Of a stretch of 26,275 nt of DNA, positions 7,629 to 17,032 are shown in pieces. Source of the stretch: B21-G16 sp003644825 [NCBI: Candidatus Zhuqueibacterota bacterium] (GTDB lineage Bacteria > SM23-31 > B21-G16); contig QNDJ01000001.1 in the NCBI GenBank assembly GCA_003644825.1, positions 1 through 26,275 on the forward strand, read 5' to 3'. Both the position numbers and the translations under genes were made by a program. The notes beneath the pieces are model-generated. The model had not been told where the DNA came from. It worked only from the letters and a program-made list of their open reading frames with translations, and searched no databases. The first letter of the stretch is position 1. Every line of letters begins with the position of its first letter.

Positions 7629-8565
7629 GACAATTGTCATAGCATTTGGTGGAAATGCTATTACGAGAGAATCCGAGGAAGGGCATATATATGAGCAGTT
7701 TGCAAATACAAGGAGGAGTATATCAGGCATAATAGATTTAATTAAAAAAGATTATAATATTGCAATAACTCACGGTAATGGTCCTCAGGTGGGACATATG
7801 TTAATAAGGGTTGAGGAAAGCAGACATATTGTTCCGCCGATACCACTTGGAGTTATTGTAGCAGACCTTGAAGGTGGAATGGGGTATATGATTGGTCAAT
7901 CTCTTCAGAATAAATTGAAAAAAATGGGTATAAATAGACCTGTAGTAACAGTTTTGACCCAGGTAATAGTGGATAAAAATGACCCTTCCATAAAGAATCC
8001 GACAAAATTTGTAGGACCTTTTTATCAGGAGAAGGATGCAGAAAAACTTGTAAAAGAAAGGGGTTGGGTTGTTAAAAAAGATTCTATAAGAGGTTATAGA
8101 AGAGTAGTTCCCTCGCCGTTACCTCTGGAGATTGTGGAAAAGGAAACAATAAAATATCTTGTAAAATCGGGGACTATAGTTATTGCTGCTGGTGGAGGTG
8201 GAATACCGGTATATGTTGAGGATGATGGCAGGCTTGAAGGTTTAGATGGTGTAATTGATAAGGATAGAGCTTCTGCAATTCTGGCAAGAGATATTGAAGC
8301 TGATGAGTTGATAATTTTAACATCTGTTGATTATGTTGCTCTTAATTATGGCAAAAAAAATCAGATTGACCTGAAGAAGATAACAGTAGAGGAGGCAAAA
8401 AAATATTTGAAGGATGGTCAATTCCCTCCCGGGAGTATGGGACCCAAAATAGAGGCTGCTATTAGTTTTATTGAAAACGGAGGAAAAAAGGTTATAATAA
8501 CTTCTATAGAAAAAGCAAAAGAAGCTTTAAAGGGAAATGGTGGAACAGTAATAACAGAGAATTAA
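7612..8565 (+). CDS. arcC: Carbamate kinase
   Basis: A 317-residue amino-acid-kinase-family enzyme that transfers phosphate between carbamoyl phosphate and ADP (ATP + carbamate). Seen: VIAFGGNAI near the start, the ITHGNGPQVG motif, VVTVLTQVIVD, IAAGGGGIPV, DKDRASAILA, and FPPGSMGPKIEAA near the end; all family blocks are present and the length is normal. Start choice: GTG 7612 lies 6 bases after GGAGGAAG (7598-7605), better placed than ATG 7618, giving a 17-base overlap with the GTPase gene. No arginine deiminase, ornithine carbamoyltransferase or arginine antiporter gene occurs in the window, so the standard arginine deiminase operon is not present here. It is followed after 47 bases by sucC, so ATP-forming substrate-level steps cluster together. 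Confidence 0.96.
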   Translation: MSMDSKTIVIAFGGNAITRESEEGHIYEQFANTRRSISGIIDLIKKDYNIAITHGNGPQVGHMLIRVEESRHIVPPIPLGVIVADLEGGMGYMIGQSLQNKLKKMGINRPVVTVLTQVIVDKNDPSIKNPTKFVGPFYQEKDAEKLVKERGWVVKKDSIRGYRRVVPSPLPLEIVEKETIKYLVKSGTIVIAAGGGGIPVYVEDDGRLEGLDGVIDKDRASAILARDIEADELIILTSVDYVALNYGKKNQIDLKKITVEEAKKYLKDGQFPPGSMGPKIEAAISFIENGGKKVIITSIEKAKEALKGNGGTVITEN

Positions 8566-8612
8566 ACTATTTTGAAAAATTGTAAATGTTAAAAAAATAA
8601 GAGAGAGTTAAA

Positions 8613-9779
8613 ATGAAAATTCATGAATATCAGGCAAAAGAGATTTTAAGAAAATACGGGGTTACCGTTCCTTATGGAAAAGTGGCTTTTTCTGGTGAAG
8701 AAGCTTTTGAAATAGCAAAGGAGATTTCCAGCAAGAAATTTGTTGTAAAAGCACAAATTCATGCTGGTGGAAGGGGTAAGGGTGGGGGTGTTAAACTTGC
8801 AAATTCTCCAGAAGAAGTTAAGAAAATAGCTTCTGAAATGATAGGAATGAAGCTTGTAACTCATCAAACAGGACCAGAAGGAAAGGAGGTTAAAAGGGTT
8901 TTAATTGAAGAAGGTATAAATATTGCAAGGGAACTTTATCTTGGTGTTGTTCTTGATAGAGCTAAATCTCAGTATGTTTTTATGGCAAGTACTGAAGGAG
9001 GCGTTGAAATAGAAAAAGTTGCAGCTGAGACCCCGGAAAAAATTATAAAAGAATATATAGACCCTTCATTAGGACTTTCTTCTTTTCAAGCCCGCAGGAT
9101 TTCTTTTGGTCTTGGTCTTTCTGGAAATACTGTTAAAAAGGCTACAAAGTTTATCGTTTCGCTTTACAGGGCATTTATTCAGCAGGATGCATCTCTTGCT
9201 GAAATAAACCCGCTGGTTATAACGAAGGAGGGTGATGTAGTAGCCCTTGATGCAAAGATAAATTTTGATGATAATGCGTTATACAGACATCCTGAATATA
9301 AAGATTTAAGGGATATAGGTGAGGAAGACCCTCTGGAAGTTGAAGCATCGAAGTATGGTTTAAACTATATTCATCTTGATGGTAATGTTGGATGTATGGT
9401 AAATGGAGCAGGGCTTGCAATGTCTACAATGGATATTATTAAATTAGCTGGTGGTGAGCCAGCAAATTTTCTTGATGTAGGTGGTGGAGCAAGTGTTGAA
9501 GCTATAAGTAATGGGTTTAAGATTGTGCTGTCAGATAAGAGAGTGAAAGGGATTTTAGTAAATATCTTTGGTGGAATTGTTAGGTGCGATAGAGTTGCTC
9601 GCGGAATAATAGAGGCTGCTAAGAGTATTGATGTTGATGTTCCTATGGTAATACGATTAAGAGGGACAAATGCTGTGGAAGGTTCTAAATTACTGAAGGA
9701 ATCGGGCTTATCTTTCACAGTTGCAGAAAATTTTAAAGAGGCTGCAGAAAATGTCGTTGAACTAATTAATAAAAAGTAA
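8613..9779 (+). CDS. sucC: Succinate-CoA ligase, beta subunit
   Basis: A 388-residue ATP-grasp subunit of succinyl-CoA synthetase, converting succinyl-CoA, phosphate and NDP to succinate, CoA and NTP in the TCA cycle (or the reverse). Seen: [17 protein letters not shown] at the N-terminus, the glycine-rich nucleotide loop [10 protein letters not shown] at 51-60, AEINPL at 196-201, and [15 protein letters not shown] near residue 317-331. Length and all blocks are standard for the bacterial enzyme. GAGAGAG before the ATG is the ribosome binding site. It sits 11 bases ahead of sucD. Nucleotide preference (ATP or GTP) cannot be read confidently. Confidence 0.98.
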   Translation: MKIHEYQAKEILRKYGVTVPYGKVAFSGEEAFEIAKEISSKKFVVKAQIHAGGRGKGGGVKLANSPEEVKKIASEMIGMKLVTHQTGPEGKEVKRVLIEEGINIARELYLGVVLDRAKSQYVFMASTEGGVEIEKVAAETPEKIIKEYIDPSLGLSSFQARRISFGLGLSGNTVKKATKFIVSLYRAFIQQDASLAEINPLVITKEGDVVALDAKINFDDNALYRHPEYKDLRDIGEEDPLEVEASKYGLNYIHLDGNVGCMVNGAGLAMSTMDIIKLAGGEPANFLDVGGGASVEAISNGFKIVLSDKRVKGILVNIFGGIVRCDRVARGIIEAAKSIDVDVPMVIRLRGTNAVEGSKLLKESGLSFTVAENFKEAAENVVELINKK

Positions 9780-9790
9780 GGAGAGTACCA

Positions 9791-10660
9791 TTGAGTATAT
9801 TGATAGATAAAGATACACGAGTTGTAGTCCAGGGGATAACAGGTGGAGAGGGTTCCTTTCATACTCCATTGATGGTTGAATATGGTACAAAGGTTGTTGC
9901 GGGGGTTACTCCTGGAAAAGGGGGGACAAAATTTCAGGGAATACCTGTTTATAATACAGTTAGAGAAGCGGTTGAAAGGGAAGGTGCAAATGCATCCTGT
10001 ATTTTTGTTCCACCGGCTTTTGCTGCAGATGCAATTATAGAAGCAGCCGAGTCCGGATTGAAAGTTATTGTGTGCATCACTGAAGGTATTCCTACAACAG
10101 ATATGGTAAAAACATATAATTATATAAAAGATAAAGATTTAAGGTTAATAGGTCCGAATTGCCCCGGGATAATATCTCCGGGTAAATGTAAAATTGGTAT
10201 AATGCCCGCTCAAATCCATAAAGAAGGAAGTATAGGTGTAATATCCCGAAGTGGAACACTAACCTATGAAGCGGTTCAGCAGATTTCAGATGCTGGATAT
10301 GGTCAATCGACCTGTATAGGTATTGGAGGAGACCCTGTAATAGGCTCCACATTTATTGATTTGTTGAAACTTTTTAAGGAAGATAAAGATACAGAAGCAG
10401 TTGTATTAATAGGTGAAATAGGAGGAACGGCTGAGGAGGAAGCTGCTGAGTATATAAAAGCTGAATTCAACAAACCGGTTGTCAGTTTTATCGCAGGCCA
10501 AACAGCACCACCAGGAAGGAGAATGGGGCACGCAGGGGCAATCATTGCTGGTGGAAAGGGAACCGCAAAAGAAAAAATGGAAGCACTGAAAAATGCAGGA
10601 ATAGTTGTTTGTGAAAGCCCTGCAATTATTGGTGAAAAATTAAAGGAAACGTTATCTTAA
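9791..10660 (+). CDS. sucD: Succinate-CoA ligase, alpha subunit
   Basis: A 289-residue CoA-binding subunit, partner of SucC. Seen: [14 protein letters not shown] at 11-24 (CoA-binding Rossmann domain), [11 protein letters not shown] at 120-130, the GIGGDPVIG segment, and the phosphohistidine H247 in [10 protein letters not shown]. The length is normal. It starts at TTG 9791, with AAGGAGAG (9778-9785) overlapping the sucC stop as ribosome binding site; this start yields the standard N-terminus [11 protein letters not shown]. It precedes ndk by 15 bases. Confidence 0.98.
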   Translation: MSILIDKDTRVVVQGITGGEGSFHTPLMVEYGTKVVAGVTPGKGGTKFQGIPVYNTVREAVEREGANASCIFVPPAFAADAIIEAAESGLKVIVCITEGIPTTDMVKTYNYIKDKDLRLIGPNCPGIISPGKCKIGIMPAQIHKEGSIGVISRSGTLTYEAVQQISDAGYGQSTCIGIGGDPVIGSTFIDLLKLFKEDKDTEAVVLIGEIGGTAEEEAAEYIKAEFNKPVVSFIAGQTAPPGRRMGHAGAIIAGGKGTAKEKMEALKNAGIVVCESPAIIGEKLKETLS

Positions 10661-10675
10661 GCAACAGGAAGTGAT

Positions 10676-11104
10676 ATGGAACAGGAATATGAAAATCGAA
10701 CCCTTGCAATTCTGAAACCAGATTGTATTGAGAAAAAAATTATAGGCAGGGTCATAAGCAGACTTGAGAATGAAGGTTTTGAGATTGTTGCTGGAAGAGT
10801 TTGTAAGTTAACTGATAAAGAAGCGGAAGGATTCTACCGGGTTCATCAAAATAAAGGTTTTTTTCGGGATTTAATTAAATTTATGACATCGGGTAAGGTT
10901 ATTGTTCTTGTACTTCAAAGGGAAAATGCGGTAGAAAAATTGAGGGAAGTAATCGGTGCAACCGACCCCGCAGAGGCTAAAGAAGGAACTATTCGAAGAG
11001 AATTTGCTGATAATAAACAGAACAATATAATTCATGCGTCTGATTCACCAGAAAATGCAAAAAAGGAGATTTCGTTCTTTTTTCCAGGATATATTCTGAT
11101 ATAA
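10676..11104 (+). CDS. ndk: Nucleoside diphosphate kinase
   Basis: A 142-residue kinase that equalises phosphates among NTPs and NDPs through a phosphohistidine. Seen: TLAILKPDCIEKKIIG at 9-24, the phosphorylated H120 in NNIIHASDSPENA, and GATDPAEAKEGTIR at 94-107. A short N-terminal extension (MEQEYEN) precedes the usual start of the fold. AGGAAG lies just before the ATG. Placement after sucCD is functionally sensible, since succinyl-CoA ligase and Ndk are known to interact or exchange nucleotide phosphates in some bacteria. Three bases separate it from the next gene. Confidence 0.97.
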   Translation: MEQEYENRTLAILKPDCIEKKIIGRVISRLENEGFEIVAGRVCKLTDKEAEGFYRVHQNKGFFRDLIKFMTSGKVIVLVLQRENAVEKLREVIGATDPAEAKEGTIRREFADNKQNNIIHASDSPENAKKEISFFFPGYILI

Positions 11105-11107
11105 AAG

Positions 11108-11605
11108 ATGAAGGTCAAGCTTGACAAATTAAAGGAAGGTGAAAATTTACTGGATTATCGGGATTCACCATCAATATTGGATTTACCTGAAGAAAACTTT
11201 TCAGACCCGATAATTTTAAAAGGAATAGTTGAAAAAAGAGGTAAAAATTATTATTTTAAAATAGAAATAGAAACTTCTGGTTTTTTCCAGTGTGATAGAT
11301 GCCTTGTAAGATTTAAAAAAGATATTCGTTCAAGTTTATTTGTAATTTATAGTAAAGAGCATTATATTCAGGAAGAGAGTAGGGATAACTTTTATATTAT
11401 ACCGGACGATGAAGATGAGGTAGATTTGAGTAAAGATATAAGAGATGAAATATTATTAACTTTGCCTATTAAATTATTGTGTGATGAAGATTGTAAAGGG
11501 ATTTGTGCTGGTTGTGGAGCAGATTTAAATGTAGAGGAATGTAGATGTAGAAAGGATGTTATAGATCCAAGATGGGATGTTTTAAAGAAGATAAAATTTG
11601 AATAA
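11108..11605 (+). CDS. yceD: YceD/DUF177 family protein
   Basis: A 165-residue DUF177 protein, the family encoded immediately before rpmF in most bacteria and linked to 23S rRNA or ribosome biogenesis. Seen: the pair C62-x2-C65 in FQCDRCLVRF, the acidic stretch PDDEDEVDLSKD at about 99-110, and a C-terminal cysteine cluster C125, C129, C133, C136, C145, C147 (CDEDCKGICAGCG), suggesting metal binding. Starts with ATG 3 bases after ndk, with AAAGATG only a weak ribosome binding site, so translation may be coupled. Confidence 0.92.
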   Translation: MKVKLDKLKEGENLLDYRDSPSILDLPEENFSDPIILKGIVEKRGKNYYFKIEIETSGFFQCDRCLVRFKKDIRSSLFVIYSKEHYIQEESRDNFYIIPDDEDEVDLSKDIRDEILLTLPIKLLCDEDCKGICAGCGADLNVEECRCRKDVIDPRWDVLKKIKFE

Positions 11606-11624
11606 TAGAAAGGAGTAGGATAGG

Positions 11625-11807
11625 GTGGCATTACCAAAAAGAAAAATCTCAAAATCAAGAAGGGATAAAAGGAGAACCCACTGGAGATTAAGTGAACCAA
11701 ATATAATGGAATGTCCTAACTGTAATCAGCCTAAATTAACCCATAGGGCTTGCCCGAATTGTGGCTATTATAATAAAAGGGAGGTATATTTTCCAAAAGA
11801 GGGATAA
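11625..11807 (+). CDS. rpmF: 50S ribosomal protein L32
   Basis: A 60-residue protein of the large ribosomal subunit. Seen: the conserved start MALPKRKISKSRRDKRR and a zinc-ribbon formed by C30-x2-C33 and C43-x2-C46. Starts at GTG 11625 preceded by AAAGGAG (11610-11616). The yceD-rpmF-plsX-fab order is widely conserved in bacteria and supports the call. Confidence 0.98.
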   Translation: MALPKRKISKSRRDKRRTHWRLSEPNIMECPNCNQPKLTHRACPNCGYYNKREVYFPKEG

Positions 11808-11827
11808 AACTACAGGAGAGTTTTGAC

Positions 11828-12847
11828 TTGATAAGAATAGGTGTTGATGCAATGGGGGGTGATTATGCTCCTCGTTCTGTTGTCGAAGGCTCTATTTTGG
11901 CTACTTTAGAATCGCAGGGTAAGTATCAAGTTGTTTTGGTCGGGGATAAAAAAAGAATTGAAGAGGAGTTTAAACAGATTGAAATGGATATTCCTGATAT
12001 TGAGATAGTAAATGCATCACAGGTTATAGAGATGAATGACCCCCCTGTTGAATCATTAAAAAAGAAGAGAGATTCCTCTATTTCTGTAATTACAAGATGT
12101 CTTGGAAAAGGTGAATTTGATGGTATAGTCAGTGCTGGTAATACCGGAGCGTTTATGGCATCTACTCTTTTATCATCTGGTAAGATAGAGGGTGTTATCA
12201 GACCTACTATCGGAAGTTATATGCCCGGGGAAAAGAACATATCTTTTATTCTGGATGTGGGAGCAAATTCCAATTGTAAGCCTGCACATCTTTTACAGTT
12301 TGGAATTATGGGGAGTATATTTGTGAGCACTATGCTGAAAAGAAAAAATCCAAAGGTTGGTTTATTGAGTATTGGAGAAGAAAGTTCTAAGGGTAATGAA
12401 TTAACGATTGAATCCTACAAGCTGTTTGAGAAGAGCTGTCTTAATTTCATAGGGAATATAGAAGGAGGAGACATTTTTAAAGGAAAGGCTGACGTGATTG
12501 TTTGTGATGGTTTTGTTGGGAATATCATTTTAAAATTTACTGAGAGTATTATTGATATGGTAAAAGAAAAATTGAAAGTAATAATGGGTAACAATTTTAT
12601 TACAAAACTGGGTATTCTACTTGTAAAGCCTGCTCTTCAAAAGATGAGCTATTTGTATGATTATCAGGAGTATGGGGGTGTTCCTCTTCTTGGTGTTAAA
12701 GGAACAGCGATAATCGGGCATGGTGGCTCATCTTCAAAGGCAATAAAAAATGCAATTCTTGAAGCCTATCGGATGATTCGTGAAAATATAAACGGGAAAA
12801 TAGCAGAAAAATTAAGTAGTTATGTTGAGGTAGAAAGTGAAAAATAA
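11828..12847 (+). CDS. plsX: Phosphate acyltransferase PlsX
   Basis: A 339-residue peripheral membrane enzyme that makes acyl-phosphate from acyl-ACP for phosphatidic acid synthesis by PlsY. Seen: IGVDAMGGDYAP at 4-15, DPPVESLKKKRDSS, GIVSAGNTGAFMAS, and GAIIGHGGSS-like GTAIIGHGGSSS near the C-terminus, all standard for the family. It starts at TTG 11828 behind ACAGGAGAG (11812-11820). Its end overlaps fabH by 11 bases, the classical plsX-fabH coupling. Confidence 0.97.
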   Translation: MIRIGVDAMGGDYAPRSVVEGSILATLESQGKYQVVLVGDKKRIEEEFKQIEMDIPDIEIVNASQVIEMNDPPVESLKKKRDSSISVITRCLGKGEFDGIVSAGNTGAFMASTLLSSGKIEGVIRPTIGSYMPGEKNISFILDVGANSNCKPAHLLQFGIMGSIFVSTMLKRKNPKVGLLSIGEESSKGNELTIESYKLFEKSCLNFIGNIEGGDIFKGKADVIVCDGFVGNIILKFTESIIDMVKEKLKVIMGNNFITKLGILLVKPALQKMSYLYDYQEYGGVPLLGVKGTAIIGHGGSSSKAIKNAILEAYRMIRENINGKIAEKLSSYVEVESEK

Positions 12848-13826
12848 ACCTATATCAATGATTGTAGGAACAGGTTCATCAGTTCCTTCTAAAGTACTTT
12901 CAAATTTTGACCTTGAAAAGATGGTAGATACTTCTGATAAGTGGATCACAGAAAGAACAGGGATAAAATACAGATATATTGCTAATAATGGGGTTGTAAC
13001 TTCTGATTTATGTTCTGATGCTGCTTTAAAAGCTCTTGAAGAGGCGAAAGTACTTCCGAAGGAACTTGATGTAATTATCGTGGCAACGGTTACAGGTGAT
13101 GTTAAATTTCCTGCAACTGCCTGTTATGTTCAGCAAAAAATTAAAGCCGTGAACGCAGTAGCCTTTGATATCAGTGCAGCTTGTTCTGGTTATATTTATT
13201 CTCTTACCCTTGCAAATCAGATGATAATGTCCAATAATTTTAAAACGGTATTAATAATTGGTGGAGAAATACTTACAAGTATGGTTGATTGGACGGACAG
13301 GAATACCTGTGTTCTTTTTGGAGATGGAGCAGGTGCAAATGTTATAAAACCATCTGATGGAGAAAAGGGAGTAATTACAACTTATATAAAAAGTGATGGA
13401 CAGCTCGCTCATCTGCTGACAACACCAGGTGGTGGTTCAAAGTTTCCAATAAATCATAGAACTGTAGAGCAAAAATTACAATTTATTCATATGGAGGGTA
13501 GAGAGGTATTCAAACACGCCGTAAAATGTATGAGCGAATCTGTGGAAAAGGTTTTACAACAGGCTAATATGTCCCCTGAAGAGATTGACCTGATGATACC
13601 CCATCAGGCAAATATAAGAATTATTGAGGCAACAGCAAAGCGGGCAGGTATCCCCATGGAGAGAGTGCTGGTAAATATTGATAGATATGGTAATACATCT
13701 TCTGCATCTATTCCCATTGCTTTAGATGAAGCAAAAAGAAATGGAAGATTAAAAGAGGGAGATACAGTTTTAATGGTTGTATTTGGTGGTGGGTTTACCT
13801 GGGGTTCTGCAATTGTGAAGTTTTAA
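12837..13826 (+). CDS. fabH: 3-oxoacyl-ACP synthase III
   Basis: A 329-residue condensing enzyme that starts fatty-acid synthesis from acyl-CoA and malonyl-ACP. The triad is intact: C116 in AACSGY, H256 in IPHQAN and N286 in YGNTSS. The GFGGG-type end appears as VVFGGGFTWGSAIVKF. The longest frame starts at GTG 12837 inside plsX, with AGGTAG (12829-12834) just ahead; the internal ATG at 12858 (MIVGTG) is an alternative that would remove seven residues. Primer preference (straight or branched) cannot be decided here. Confidence 0.97.
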   Translation: MKNKPISMIVGTGSSVPSKVLSNFDLEKMVDTSDKWITERTGIKYRYIANNGVVTSDLCSDAALKALEEAKVLPKELDVIIVATVTGDVKFPATACYVQQKIKAVNAVAFDISAACSGYIYSLTLANQMIMSNNFKTVLIIGGEILTSMVDWTDRNTCVLFGDGAGANVIKPSDGEKGVITTYIKSDGQLAHLLTTPGGGSKFPINHRTVEQKLQFIHMEGREVFKHAVKCMSESVEKVLQQANMSPEEIDLMIPHQANIRIIEATAKRAGIPMERVLVNIDRYGNTSSASIPIALDEAKRNGRLKEGDTVLMVVFGGGFTWGSAIVKF

Positions 13827-13830
13827 AAAA

Positions 13831-13838
13831 GGATGGAG
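13831..13838 (+). promoter_or_regulatory. Ribosome binding site supporting the TTG start of fabD
   Basis: GGATGGAG at 13831-13838 is followed by 7 bases and then TTG at 13846, which gives MRNIGFLFPGQ, the expected FabD N-terminus. No in-frame ATG is near enough to compete. Confidence 0.65.
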
Positions 13839-13845
13839 TATTGCA

Positions 13846-14763
13846 TTGCGAAACATCGGGTTTCTTTTCCCCGGTCAAGCTTCTCAATATGTAGGAATGG
13901 CAAAAGATTTATTTGAGCAATTTCCAGTCGCAAGAGAATATTTTGAAAAAGCTGATGCGATTATGGGATATAATTTACATAAAATTGTTTTTAGTGGACC
14001 TGAAGAGAAATTGAGACAGACAAATATTACACAACCGGCAGTTTTTGTTCATAGTGCCATATTAACGGAGCTTTTAAAGGAGAGAGGTATAATTCCTTCA
14101 ATTGCTGCGGGTCATTCTCTGGGTGAGTATTCTGCAGTTGTATGTTCTGAAGCATTGAGTTTTGAAGATGGATTAAGGCTGGTAAAGTTGAGGGGAGAGT
14201 TAATGCATAAAGCTGATGTAAAGAGCCCGGGAACAATGGCAGCAATTATAGGGCTTGATAGAGAAACGGTAGAAAAAATTTGTAATGAGGTAAATTCAAA
14301 TGAGGTTCTAATGCTTGCGAATTATAATTCTCCCAAGCAGTTTGTGATCAGTGGCAGTATCCGTGGTGTTGAAGCAGGGATGAACCTTGCTTCCGAATAT
14401 GGAGCAAAAAGGGTGGTTAAGCTTAATGTGGGTGGTGCTTTTCATTCATCTTTAATGGAGTATGCTAAAAAAGGGTTATCTGAGGCAATTGATAATTGTA
14501 AGTTTAATGAGCCCAGGATTCCTGTAGTTTCAAATTTTACAGCAAAACCCTGCAAAAATGCTAATGAGATAAAAAACAATTTGAAAAAACAACTTCTTAA
14601 TCCTGTGAAATGGGAAGACTCTATGAGGATTATGATAAGTGAGGGAGTGAACTATTTTCTTGAAGTGGGTCCAAAACGTGTTTTACAGGGATTGATGAAA
14701 CAGATAGATAGAAATATTGAAATTTATGGGGTAGATAAAAAAGAAGACCTTAATAAGATATGA
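13846..14763 (+). CDS. fabD: Malonyl-CoA:ACP transacylase
   Basis: A 305-residue acyltransferase that loads malonate from CoA onto acyl carrier protein. Seen: FLFPGQASQYVGM at 7-18, nucleophile S91 in AAGHSLGEYSA, H200 in GGAFHSSLM, and the NYNSPKQFVISG segment. Its length is typical. It starts at TTG 13846. The stop TGA shares bases with the fabG ATG (ATGA at 14760-14763), giving strict coupling. Confidence 0.97.
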   Translation: MRNIGFLFPGQASQYVGMAKDLFEQFPVAREYFEKADAIMGYNLHKIVFSGPEEKLRQTNITQPAVFVHSAILTELLKERGIIPSIAAGHSLGEYSAVVCSEALSFEDGLRLVKLRGELMHKADVKSPGTMAAIIGLDRETVEKICNEVNSNEVLMLANYNSPKQFVISGSIRGVEAGMNLASEYGAKRVVKLNVGGAFHSSLMEYAKKGLSEAIDNCKFNEPRIPVVSNFTAKPCKNANEIKNNLKKQLLNPVKWEDSMRIMISEGVNYFLEVGPKRVLQGLMKQIDRNIEIYGVDKKEDLNKI

Positions 14764-15506
14764 CAGAAAATCTGAAAAATAAGGTGGCGATTATTACTGG
14801 AGCAGCCAGAGGAATTGGAAGGGAAATTGCAATTACTCTTGCTACTGAAGGTGCCGATATTTCTATTTGCGATATTGATACTGATGGATTATCAAAGACG
14901 GCTGAGGAAATAAAAAGTTCAGGTAGAAAAGTTTTCTGGTTAAAAACAGATGTCTCAAGAGAAGATGATGTAAAAAAAGCTGTGGATAAAACTGTTGAGG
15001 AATTTGGAAGGATTGATATACTTGTAAATAATGCTGGAATAACAAAGGATAATCTGTTGATAAGAATGAGCGAAGATGAATGGAACAGAGTTATTGATGT
15101 TAATTTAAAGAGTGTATTTTTATTTACAAAGTACGCGGGAAAGTATATGATGAAGGGAAGGTATGGTAAGATAGTAAACATCTCTTCCGTTGTGGGGATA
15201 ATGGGCAATGCTGGACAGGCTAATTATTCTGCATCAAAAGCAGGTATAATAGGGTTAACGAAAACGTCAGCCAGGGAGCTTGCAGCAAGAAATATAACAG
15301 TAAACGCAGTTGCCCCCGGATTTATTCAGACTGAAATGACAAAGAATTTACCCGATAATGTAAAAGAAATGTTTCTGAAAAATGTACCTTTAAAAAGAAT
15401 GGGATATGTAAAAGATATAGCGAATGCGGTGAGATTTCTTGTTTCACCGGAAAGTGATTATATAACAGGGCAGGTTATTCAGGTTGATGGTGGATTATTA
15501 ATGTAA
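14760..15506 (+). CDS. fabG: 3-oxoacyl-ACP reductase
   Basis: A 248-residue short-chain dehydrogenase that reduces 3-oxoacyl-ACP with NADPH. Seen: the dinucleotide loop TGAARGIG at 13-20, NNAG at 90-93, and the catalytic set S143, Y156 and K160 (IVNISSVVG and YSASK), with GQVIQVDGGLLM at the C-terminus. The length and residues are standard. The ATG overlaps the fabD stop by four bases. It ends 42 bases before acpP. Confidence 0.97.
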   Translation: MTENLKNKVAIITGAARGIGREIAITLATEGADISICDIDTDGLSKTAEEIKSSGRKVFWLKTDVSREDDVKKAVDKTVEEFGRIDILVNNAGITKDNLLIRMSEDEWNRVIDVNLKSVFLFTKYAGKYMMKGRYGKIVNISSVVGIMGNAGQANYSASKAGIIGLTKTSARELAARNITVNAVAPGFIQTEMTKNLPDNVKEMFLKNVPLKRMGYVKDIANAVRFLVSPESDYITGQVIQVDGGLLM

Positions 15507-15533
15507 GGCAAAAAATCATTAATACAATTATAT

Positions 15534-15540
15534 AGGAGGG
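15534..15540 (+). promoter_or_regulatory. Strong ribosome binding site of acpP
   Basis: AGGAGGG at 15534-15540 lies 8 bases ahead of the acpP ATG at 15549 and is one of the two strongest Shine-Dalgarno sequences in the window, in keeping with the high amounts of acyl carrier protein that cells need. Confidence 0.7.
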
Positions 15541-15548
15541 TTATATTT

Positions 15549-15791
15549 ATGTCATACGAAGAGAGGGTTAAAGAAATAATTGTAGAGCAACTGGGTGTAG
15601 ATCCAGGGGAAGTTACAAATGAGGCATCTTTTATAGATGACCTTGGAGCAGATTCGCTGGATACTGTTGAACTGGTTATGGCCTTTGAAGAGGAATTCGG
15701 AATAGAAATTCCTGATGAAGATGCTGAAAAACTTGTAACAGTAGGTGCAGCGATTGATTATTTAAAGAAAAAAATTGGTAAAGAGGAATGA
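15549..15791 (+). CDS. acpP: Acyl carrier protein
   Basis: An 80-residue acidic helical carrier of fatty-acid intermediates. The phosphopantetheine attachment serine is S36 in GADSLDTVE; the flanking [11 protein letters not shown] and [17 protein letters not shown] are typical. Its stop TGA overlaps the fabF ATG (ATGA at 15788-15791), so fabF translation should be coupled to that of the carrier. Confidence 0.98.
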   Translation: MSYEERVKEIIVEQLGVDPGEVTNEASFIDDLGADSLDTVELVMAFEEEFGIEIPDEDAEKLVTVGAAIDYLKKKIGKEE

Positions 15792-17032
15792 AAAAAGTTG
15801 TAATTACAGGCCTTGGAGTTATTACTCCTATAGGAAACAATTTGGAAGAATACTGGGAATCATTAAAAAAAGGAAAAAGTGGAGTCACTAAAATATCAAA
15901 GTTTGATACTTCGGACTTCCCTTCTCAAATAGCAGGTGAAGTCAAAGGCTTTAAGCCGGAAGATTTTATAGAAAAAAGAGATTTAAGAAGAATGGACCCC
16001 TATACTCAATATGCGGTTGCAGCAAGTAGAATGGCTATTGAAGATTCAGGTATTGATTTAAGCAAGGAAGATACCACAAGAATAGGTGTAATAATTGGTT
16101 CTGGTATAGGCGGTATGGTTACTCTTGAAGAGCAGCATAAAATACTTTTAACAAAGGGTCCAAGAAGGTTAAGCCCTCTTTTTGTTCCGATGATGATTTC
16201 TGACATAGCAACCGGTTATGTTTCTATGATATTCAAACTGAAGGGACCAAATTATGCAGTTACATCAGCGTGTGCAACTTCATCTCATGCTATAGGTGAT
16301 GCTTATATGTTGATTAAAAGAGGCAGTGCGGATGTTATGGTTGCAGGGGGCTCTGAAGCTGCAATAACACCTGTTAGTCTGGGAGGTTTTGCATCGATGA
16401 AGGCTCTCTCTTTAAGGAATAATGAACCAGAAAAAGCCAGCCGTCCCTTTGACGCAAAAAGAGATGGATTTGTTATAGGAGAAGGTTCAGGGATTGTTAT
16501 TCTTGAGTCCGAAGAACATGCATTAAAAAGAAATGCCAGAATTTATGGAGAGTTAGCCGGTATTGGTTTTACTGCGGATGCATACCACTTAACTGCCCCA
16601 GCCCCTGGAGGAGAAGGAGCTGTTAGAGGAATAAAAGCCTGCCTTGAAGATGCAAAAATGAAACCGGAAGATATAGACTATATAAATGCCCACGGGACAT
16701 CCACAGAGTGGAACGATAAAATAGAAACAACCGCTATAAAAACGGTTTTTGGGGAATATGCGTATAAGATACCAATAAGTTCAACAAAATCGATGACCGG
16801 GCATCTTCTTGGTGCTGCGGGAGGTATAGAGCTTGTTGCTTCTATACTATGTATGAAAAATTCTATTATTCATCCTACTATAAACTATGAATATAAGGAT
16901 GATGAATGTGATCTGGATTATACACCAAATGTTGCAAGAAAGAAAGAGATAAAAGCGCTGATCAGTAATACTTTTGGGTTTGGTGGTCATAATGCATGCC
17001 TGCTGGTAAGGAAATATGATGAAAAATGGTAA
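15788..17032 (+). CDS. fabF: 3-oxoacyl-ACP synthase II
   Basis: A 414-residue elongating condensing enzyme. Catalytic residues are C162 in [11 protein letters not shown]302 in NAHGTST, K334 and H339 in [12 protein letters not shown], and the C-terminal [10 protein letters not shown] loop is present. The N-terminus [15 protein letters not shown] is standard. ATG overlaps the acpP stop. The stop TAA lies inside the first codons of rnc, a 7-base overlap. No fabZ, fabI or fabK is present in the window, so dehydratase and enoyl reductase lie elsewhere. Confidence 0.97.
   Translation: MKKVVITGLGVITPIGNNLEEYWESLKKGKSGVTKISKFDTSDFPSQIAGEVKGFKPEDFIEKRDLRRMDPYTQYAVAASRMAIEDSGIDLSKEDTTRIGVIIGSGIGGMVTLEEQHKILLTKGPRRLSPLFVPMMISDIATGYVSMIFKLKGPNYAVTSACATSSHAIGDAYMLIKRGSADVMVAGGSEAAITPVSLGGFASMKALSLRNNEPEKASRPFDAKRDGFVIGEGSGIVILESEEHALKRNARIYGELAGIGFTADAYHLTAPAPGGEGAVRGIKACLEDAKMKPEDIDYINAHGTSTEWNDKIETTAIKTVFGEYAYKIPISSTKSMTGHLLGAAGGIELVASILCMKNSIIHPTINYEYKDDECDLDYTPNVARKKEIKALISNTFGFGGHNACLLVRKYDEKW

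Noticed and set aside
9371-9862. A 163-codon minus-strand frame across the sucC-sucD junction
   Set aside because: It is antisense to two certain, highly conserved genes, its translation is low-complexity and no ribosome binding site or homology is apparent.
14750-15208. A 152-codon minus-strand frame over fabG
   Set aside because: It is the reverse-strand shadow of a certain gene with intact catalytic residues; its own translation has no known motif.
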